Position numbers and translations under genes: made by a program. From positions 1-40,450 of the IMG/VR virus record IMGVR_UViG_3300049432_000025: a DNA stretch of 40,450 bases; one strand, given 5' to 3'. Origin of the DNA: a virus. Of the stretch, positions 35,575 to 40,450 are shown one piece after another (positions within the stretch are counted from its first letter, which is position 1; each line of letters opens with the position of its first letter). A model generated the notes under the pieces. That model made no database searches and was not told where the DNA came from. It was given only the letters and a program-made list of their open reading frames with translations.

Positions 35575-37731
35575 GTGGCTTCACTAATCAGCCGCCTGAC
35601 TGACGCCGTGCGTGGTGTAGACCGGTTGCTTCTTCCCGAGCCCTCTACTGCCCTTGCGGTGGTGGAGCCCCAAGAGGTTCAGGCTAAAGCAGCCACCGGT
35701 CCGGGCGTCATCATGATGGAGCACGGTGCCCCGCTGCACTCGTGGGCCAACAGCGTCCACAAGCGCATGTACGAGATGCAGAGCCTGTTTCGGGCCAACA
35801 TCTGGGTCAATGCCGCTGAGAGCGCGGTGGCTGGTAGGTTCGCGCGGGTTGGCTACCACCTGGAGCTGGACGACGGCGAGACGCTGGACCGCGGCATGTC
35901 TCCAGTGGGCGATGCGTTGCTGGACCTGATCGACTGGCCCAACCAGGACCAGGGGCGCGCCAAGACGCGAAGAGCGCTGTGGAAGCTGACCCGCAGGCAT
36001 GCAGGTCTGTGCGGCAACGCGCTGTGGTTCCTCGACCAAGCCGAGCTGCTTGGTGGAACACCTCTCTCGATCCTGTACGTCAACCCGGTGCGTCTGACGC
36101 CGGCCGAGGATGACTCCGGCAACCTGATCGGCTGGGTCGTCGATCACCCCGAGAACCAGGTCACCGGTAGACGTGACTTCGCGGGCCTGCCGCTGCAGTT
36201 GAGCGAGGTCATCCACTTCACCCTCGACGACCCGGACTTCGGGCATTTCGGTATCGGCAAGGTCGAAGCGGCCATGAGCAAGATCGAACTCTCCCGACTG
36301 GCGGATCACCACACCGCCGGAGTCCTTGCCACTGGAGGACGACTGGCGGGCATCCTGTCTCCCAAGGAGCGCGATGCGGTCAACGAGACCGAATGGGACG
36401 CGGTAGTTCGTTCGTGGAGGACCATTGCCGCCGACCCTGACTCGGCCAAGAGGCTGCATATCGTCAAGGGCGCGGTGGAGTTCAACCGCACCTCTGCCAC
36501 TCCGTCTGAGCTGGAACTGCCATCCATCATGGAAGGTGCCCGCGACGACATCCTCGCCGCATGGGGTGTGCCGCCGTCGCAGATCGGGATCATGAAGGCT
36601 CGGGGTCTCAACTCCGGAGCCACCATCGAGTTCGAGGAAGCGGCACTCTGGCAGGGCGGGATCGAGGACTGGGCCACCGGCTTCGCCGAGATGGTGCAGC
36701 ACTCCTTGGTCGATAAGTTCGCTGACCTTGGGCTCAAGGCGCGGTTGGTCCTGGAGATGCCGACCTTCGACGACGACGCTCCGCGCTACGAGAACGCCCA
36801 GAAGGCGCGCTACGTGCCGATGTCAGTGAACCAGCGGCTGGAGATCCTCGGCAAAGACCCGCTGGACGAGGACACCTACGGCAAGCTGGGCTCGACCATC
36901 CTGATCGACAAGAGCATGGTCACCCTCGATACCGTCATCTCTCCTCCGACCCCCGCGCCTAACCCGTTCCAGCCTGACGAGCCGGAGCGCGAGGACGACG
37001 GCACCGACACTGACGATGCCGCTACGGCGATGGGCAAGGCTGATCTACGGGAACCGTTGATGGGTCTGAGGTCACGGGTGGAGACGACCTTCACCCCTGC
37101 GCTGCGTAAGACAGTCGATGACTTCCTCGGCCGCCAGAGAACCATGATCGCCGAGCGGGTACGGACGCATCACGAGGCCATCATCCGCAACCCGCGGGAT
37201 GCCACGGTGTGGTGGGTCGGAGATCCGAATCGTGCCCTGGCTCTGGCCATCGATGCTCCGTTGGAGGAGCTGGCGTCGATGGTCTCGGCGCAGATCAACG
37301 CCACTCTCAAGCGGGATGTGCAGGGCAAGGCAACGCTGCTGGAAACAGTCCTTGCTGTTCTCCGTGCCTCGGTAGGACAGCGGATCACCGGCATCAACCA
37401 GACCACGCGCAACGAGGTCGGCAAGGCCATCGAGACTGGCGTGGCCGAAGGACTTACCGCTTCGGAGCTTGCTAGTCGCATCGAGGATGCCTCGACCTTC
37501 AACGCGGCACGGGCCGAGATGATCGCCCGTACCGAGACGGCTCTCGCCTACAACGACGCGGCTCTTGGGACCTACCGCGAACTCCAGGTCGAACGGGTTC
37601 AAGTCATCGACGGGGACGGGGACGCGGAGTGCTCGCACGTCAACGGTGCCACCTGGTCGCTTGACGAGGCCAATGCCAATCCAATCGGACACCCCCATTG
37701 CGTGCGGGACTTCATCCCGTTGCTGAACTAG
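35575..37731 (+). CDS. Portal protein fused to MuF (SPP1 gp7-like) domain
   Basis: A 718-residue protein from GTG 35575 with TAGGAGG (35563-35569). Residues about 40-440 are an HK97-type portal: ANIWVNAAESAVAGRFARVG, GNALWFLDQAELLGG, VIHFTLDDPDFGHFGIGKVE, AWGVPPSQIGIMKARGLNSG. A Pro/Asp-rich linker (about 455-490) leads to a MuF domain ending with ARTETALAYNDAALG, DGDGDAECSHVNGATW and GHPHCVRDFIPLL. These are usually two genes. The fusion fixes twelve MuF copies inside the portal ring. No stop or slippery site separates the parts. Confidence 0.92.
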   Translation: MASLISRLTDAVRGVDRLLLPEPSTALAVVEPQEVQAKAATGPGVIMMEHGAPLHSWANSVHKRMYEMQSLFRANIWVNAAESAVAGRFARVGYHLELDDGETLDRGMSPVGDALLDLIDWPNQDQGRAKTRRALWKLTRRHAGLCGNALWFLDQAELLGGTPLSILYVNPVRLTPAEDDSGNLIGWVVDHPENQVTGRRDFAGLPLQLSEVIHFTLDDPDFGHFGIGKVEAAMSKIELSRLADHHTAGVLATGGRLAGILSPKERDAVNETEWDAVVRSWRTIAADPDSAKRLHIVKGAVEFNRTSATPSELELPSIMEGARDDILAAWGVPPSQIGIMKARGLNSGATIEFEEAALWQGGIEDWATGFAEMVQHSLVDKFADLGLKARLVLEMPTFDDDAPRYENAQKARYVPMSVNQRLEILGKDPLDEDTYGKLGSTILIDKSMVTLDTVISPPTPAPNPFQPDEPEREDDGTDTDDAATAMGKADLREPLMGLRSRVETTFTPALRKTVDDFLGRQRTMIAERVRTHHEAIIRNPRDATVWWVGDPNRALALAIDAPLEELASMVSAQINATLKRDVQGKATLLETVLAVLRASVGQRITGINQTTRNEVGKAIETGVAEGLTASELASRIEDASTFNAARAEMIARTETALAYNDAALGTYRELQVERVQVIDGDGDAECSHVNGATWSLDEANANPIGHPHCVRDFIPLLN

Positions 37732-37740
37732 GAGAACCTA

Positions 37741-38370
37741 ATGCCCAGTTGGATAGGCCGCAACGATGCGGGCGAGATCGTCGATTTCGAGACGACCGGC
37801 GACAACAGTGATCCGGTTTCTGTGGGCTCGGGTGCTGGCGCGGGCCTGATCGTCAACGACGGGGACACCGAGGAAACCGTCGTGAAGTTGATTGCACCGG
37901 GAGCGGACCTGTCTACACCGGGAGAGGCGGACCTGTCTACGGCCGAGGGTCTACAGCGGATTCGATTGTTGGGACCGTTCCCGGTGGACTTCGATGATGC
38001 CGCTGCTGTCGCAACCCACGGTGTCGCATTGGTGGAACTAGAGGCCGAGACGGTCGTGCTGGTGGCATGGCCGATCATCCGCATCGACTTTGACGGGGCG
38101 TCGGGTGTGACCGGCCAGATGCGGATTGGCACAGGAGCGTCGTCGTTCCCAATCGTGGCCGATTACGACCTGTACGACCAGTCGGCTGCTCCGAGAGGGG
38201 ACCGCGCCCGTGCCCCTGGTCACACTGCTGGCAGTGGATTCGCCGCCAATGCCCACCATCCGACCTTTGCGGGCGCTGGCGACTCATTGCGCTTCCAGCT
38301 CACCGTTGACGGGACAGCGACTGCGGGACAGGTGGACTGCTACGCCCTCGTCGCTGAGGCTGCTCCGTGA
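37741..38370 (+). CDS. Unrecognised head-region protein
   Basis: A 209-residue protein with TAGGAGA before ATG 37741. It is Gly/Ala/Asp-rich and beta-type (VSVGSGAGAGLIVNDGDTEE, VALVELEAETVVLVAWPIIR), with a small tandem repeat GADLSTPGEADLST. Placement between portal and protease is where decoration, stabilising or injected proteins often occur. No family is recognised. The stop overlaps the protease start by 4 nt (GTGA). Confidence 0.75.
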   Translation: MPSWIGRNDAGEIVDFETTGDNSDPVSVGSGAGAGLIVNDGDTEETVVKLIAPGADLSTPGEADLSTAEGLQRIRLLGPFPVDFDDAAAVATHGVALVELEAETVVLVAWPIIRIDFDGASGVTGQMRIGTGASSFPIVADYDLYDQSAAPRGDRARAPGHTAGSGFAANAHHPTFAGAGDSLRFQLTVDGTATAGQVDCYALVAEAAP

Positions 38371-39173
38371 TCCCCCTCGACCCCATCGGCTACTCGGTGA
38401 ACCACAAGGCGCTCATGCCCGTTCGCAGCAAGGCGCTGCTGCCCGACGAGCTGGACGCTTTCATGGACGGCAAGGTGCCGTGGCGCATCCTGGCCATTCC
38501 ATTCGGCGGCCCGATTCCGTCACGGGTGGCACCCAAGGGTGCTGACCTCGATGGACAGTGGTTCAGCGAGCGCACCGACATCTATGCGGGCTACTCGGCG
38601 CTGCGAACCTCCAACGAGCGCATCGTGGACTGGCACCACTCGCTGTACCCCGCGCAGTCTCGGGATGGGGGAGACCCACGCAAGCTGATGAACGGCGTGG
38701 CACTGGGCAAGGCCATGCTCGACCCCGAGCCGGACGAGGAAGGCCACTGGGTGGACTTCTGGGCGGCTAAGGGCCAGGAGCGCCTGAGCCTCGTCAAGCG
38801 CCTCATCGAGCGCGGCGTGCAGTTGTTCGGCTCGGCACACCCCATCGTGGCCGGCAAGGCTGACCGGGAGACGGGCGAAATCCTGACCTTCCCATACATC
38901 CTGCAGACCATCACTACTCATCCGCAGAACACCCTGAGCGTGGTGCGCCCCAAGGCGGCGCTGCACGCGCTCGATTCAGCAGAGATCTCGGTCAGTCCGG
39001 CGCTGCGCACGCTGCTGACCGAACTCGACGACCTCGGCGCCGAGCTTCCACGCAGCTTCCCCTCGGGCGGTGACGTGGCGGTGAAGGCTGATGGCGTGTT
39101 GTCGGCTCTAGGAGCCGCAAATGACGCGCTGGGCGACTGGGAGGTCCTTCGGGACCGACTGCGCTCCAGCTAA
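38367..39173 (+). CDS. Prohead maturation protease
   Basis: A 268-residue protein with GTG start at 38367 in GTGA overlap. The herpes/HK97-type protease layout is seen: His pair in VDWHHSL (H90-H91), then catalytic Ser in QLFGSAHPIV (S156) at the start of a helix-strand unit, followed by LTFPYILQTITTHPQNTLSV, a segment typical of these phage proteases. The last 60 residues are helical and may act as scaffold. It would remove the capsid delta domain. Directly upstream of the capsid gene, as expected. Confidence 0.8.
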   Translation: MIPLDPIGYSVNHKALMPVRSKALLPDELDAFMDGKVPWRILAIPFGGPIPSRVAPKGADLDGQWFSERTDIYAGYSALRTSNERIVDWHHSLYPAQSRDGGDPRKLMNGVALGKAMLDPEPDEEGHWVDFWAAKGQERLSLVKRLIERGVQLFGSAHPIVAGKADRETGEILTFPYILQTITTHPQNTLSVVRPKAALHALDSAEISVSPALRTLLTELDDLGAELPRSFPSGGDVAVKADGVLSALGAANDALGDWEVLRDRLRSS

Positions 39174-39189
39174 CACCCAAGGAGAAACC

Positions 39190-40450
39190 ATGACGCTGGA
39201 CCTTCGAGAGATCGAGGATCAGCTCGGGAAGCACGCTGCCCGCGTGAAGGCCATCGGCGAGGAGATTACCGAAGCGGTGAACTCCAAGGCAGCCGATGCC
39301 GAATCACGCGCCAAGGAGCTGCGCACCGAGCAGGAGCGGATCACCGCCGCGGTTGAACCACTCCTCAAGGACAAGGAGCTGGCCGAGATGAAGGCCACGC
39401 TCGACACCAACCAGGACGCCCTCACGAAGCTCATGTCGAGCGCGCGGGCGCAGTCCAAGGCCGACCTGATCGGCGGCGGGATTCCCAATCCTGCCGGAAC
39501 GCCCTCCGGCGACTTCCTCGGCTCGATCACCGACATGCATCTCGGGTTCCGTGATCCCGACACGTATGCGCGAGCCAAGGCCACCCTGGAGGGCATGGGC
39601 ACTCTGCGCGAGGAAGCGTGGGGCAAGGCCACCCTCGGCACCACCGACGCCCTCGGCGGTTGGGTTATCCCCAACGCCCAGGTCGAGGAGTTCATCAAGC
39701 CCGCTCAGTTCCAGAACTTCTACCGTGACATCTGCACGGTCGTGTCTGGGGTGACGGGTGCCACCATCGACCTGCCGTTCCGTTCCGGTTCTCCCAGCCG
39801 TGCGGTGATCGCACCGTTCGGCGAGACCAAGCAGAACCAGAACCTCGGCTACAACGGCTATACCGCCACGATGTACACGCTGGCCAAGATCCACGACATC
39901 GGCGTGCAGTTCGCCCGCCAGAGCCGTGGGGCCGCCGAACGTGACGTTCTCCAGGAGCTGGCAACCGCCTTCGCTCTCGGTGAGCGGTACTACATCGTCA
40001 ACGGCTCGGGTTCCTCGGAGCCCTATGGCCTGCAGACGGCGATCACCAACGCCCCCGCGACGTTCGTCACCACGCACACCCCGGCTGCCACGCTGGCAGG
40101 GTCGATCGCGGCCGGTATCGCCAAGGCGGCTGGTGCGCTGGCCGATCGTGACCGTGAGCCGAACGCGGCCGTGGTCAAGGCATCGGTGCGCTGGGCGATG
40201 TTGGCCGAAGGCACCGACGAGGCAGGCTTCTTCCTGAACCCGTCCGGTGGCCCGACCGCCATCCGCGGTGTGCCGTCTGGCACGCTCATCAGCCCGTGGG
40301 GCATCCCGGTCTACGGCGACTCGCAGCTCGCGGAAGCCGACGACCTGATCGTGGGTGACTTCAAGGCGCTCAAGCTCTACTTCGGAGCGTCGTATCGCGT
40401 CGATACCAGCACCGAAGCCGGAGATCGCTGGGACAAGAACCTCATCGGCT
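39190..40450 (+). CDS. HK97-type major capsid protein (runs off the right edge, continues at 1)
   Basis: ATG 39190 with AAGGAG upstream (39179-39184). The full protein is 448 residues when joined to 1-213. Residues 1-about 105 are a charged helical delta/scaffold domain (LREIEDQLGKHAARVKAIGE, AESRAKELRTEQERITAAVE). The capsid fold begins near 145 with TLGTTDALGGWVIPNAQVEE, followed by SGSPSRAVIAPFGETKQNQN and SGSSEPYGLQTAITNAP. The protease next door would cut somewhere between about 105 and 145. This is the most confident structural gene after the terminase. Confidence 0.95.
   Translation, partial: MTLDLREIEDQLGKHAARVKAIGEEITEAVNSKAADAESRAKELRTEQERITAAVEPLLKDKELAEMKATLDTNQDALTKLMSSARAQSKADLIGGGIPNPAGTPSGDFLGSITDMHLGFRDPDTYARAKATLEGMGTLREEAWGKATLGTTDALGGWVIPNAQVEEFIKPAQFQNFYRDICTVVSGVTGATIDLPFRSGSPSRAVIAPFGETKQNQNLGYNGYTATMYTLAKIHDIGVQFARQSRGAAERDVLQELATAFALGERYYIVNGSGSSEPYGLQTAITNAPATFVTTHTPAATLAGSIAAGIAKAAGALADRDREPNAAVVKASVRWAMLAEGTDEAGFFLNPSGGPTAIRGVPSGTLISPWGIPVYGDSQLAEADDLIVGDFKALKLYFGASYRVDTSTEAGDRWDKNLIG
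40324..40450. repeat. Terminal direct repeat, right copy
   Basis: Exact copy of bases 1-127, in the same codon phase of the capsid gene. It shows that the window closes into a circle. Confidence 0.95.

Noticed and set aside
35584-36702. 372-codon leftward frame inside the portal gene
   Set aside because: Long antisense frames are expected in GC-rich coding DNA. The portal frame is clearly real and the leftward product has no recognisable motif.
1-40450. tRNA genes, CRISPR arrays or insertion sequences
   Set aside because: No cloverleaf with the GTTCRANNC core, no regularly spaced repeats and no transposase or flanking inverted repeats were seen by reading. A tRNA scan was not possible, so this is by eye only.

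Overview
The window is a complete tailed-phage genome (Caudoviricetes, siphovirus type) opened inside the major capsid gene. The first 127 bases recur exactly as the last 127, and the capsid reading frame runs off the right end and continues in frame at base 1. The real molecule is therefore circular or circularly permuted, with a 40,323 bp unit. The DNA is clearly GC-rich. The host is probably a high-GC Gram-positive-like bacterium, most likely an actinomycete relative. Grounds are GTG starts, a leaderless-type promoter, DnaA-box-like sites of the form found in actinobacteria, a C39-type lysin and an RlpA-like secreted protein. The host cannot be fixed from sequence alone. No tRNA, CRISPR array, integrase, transposase, DNA polymerase or helicase was seen.

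Layout, read circularly from the lysis genes. (1) 31.3-33.9 kb, lysis: coiled-coil membrane protein, C39 peptidase endolysin, two small proteins, holin, a small protein and a three-helix membrane protein. (2) 33.9-40.45 kb and 1-0.7 kb, packaging and head: small and large terminase, a portal fused to a MuF domain, an unknown protein, the prohead protease and an HK97-type capsid protein. A strong terminator follows the capsid gene. (3) 0.7-6.4 kb, an insertion between head and connector genes: an FkbM-type methyltransferase, four glycosyltransferase-like proteins, an endonuclease VII-type HNH gene and a small unknown. (4) 6.4-14.9 kb, connector and tail: adaptor, gp10-like neck protein, tail terminator, major tail protein, tail chaperones with a -1 frameshift site (CCCTTTC), tape measure and one 935-residue tail-tip protein.

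(5) 14.9-16.2 kb, control and moron region: leftward zinc-ribbon membrane protein and micro-peptide, a DnaA-box-like cluster, a promoter with an overlapping dyad, and a leftward repressor-like gene that overlaps a rightward small gene on the opposite strand. A consensus promoter then fires directly at the start codon of a Fis-like HTH gene. (6) 16.2-31.0 kb, early region: about 45 mostly very small genes chained by 1-4 nt overlaps. It includes a PD-(D/E)XK exonuclease, three HNH genes, a DNA methyltransferase, a secreted double-psi-barrel protein, a replication initiator with an origin-like inverted repeat inside it, a DUF4326 protein, a DUF559-like nuclease and many zinc-finger mini-proteins. 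Three of the genes begin with the same 33-base cassette (MSWTTDNPGPH).

Together these describe a siphovirus that relies on host replication enzymes, loads them with its own initiator, probably decorates its virion or host surface with sugars, and has a lysogeny-like switch without a recognisable integrase.
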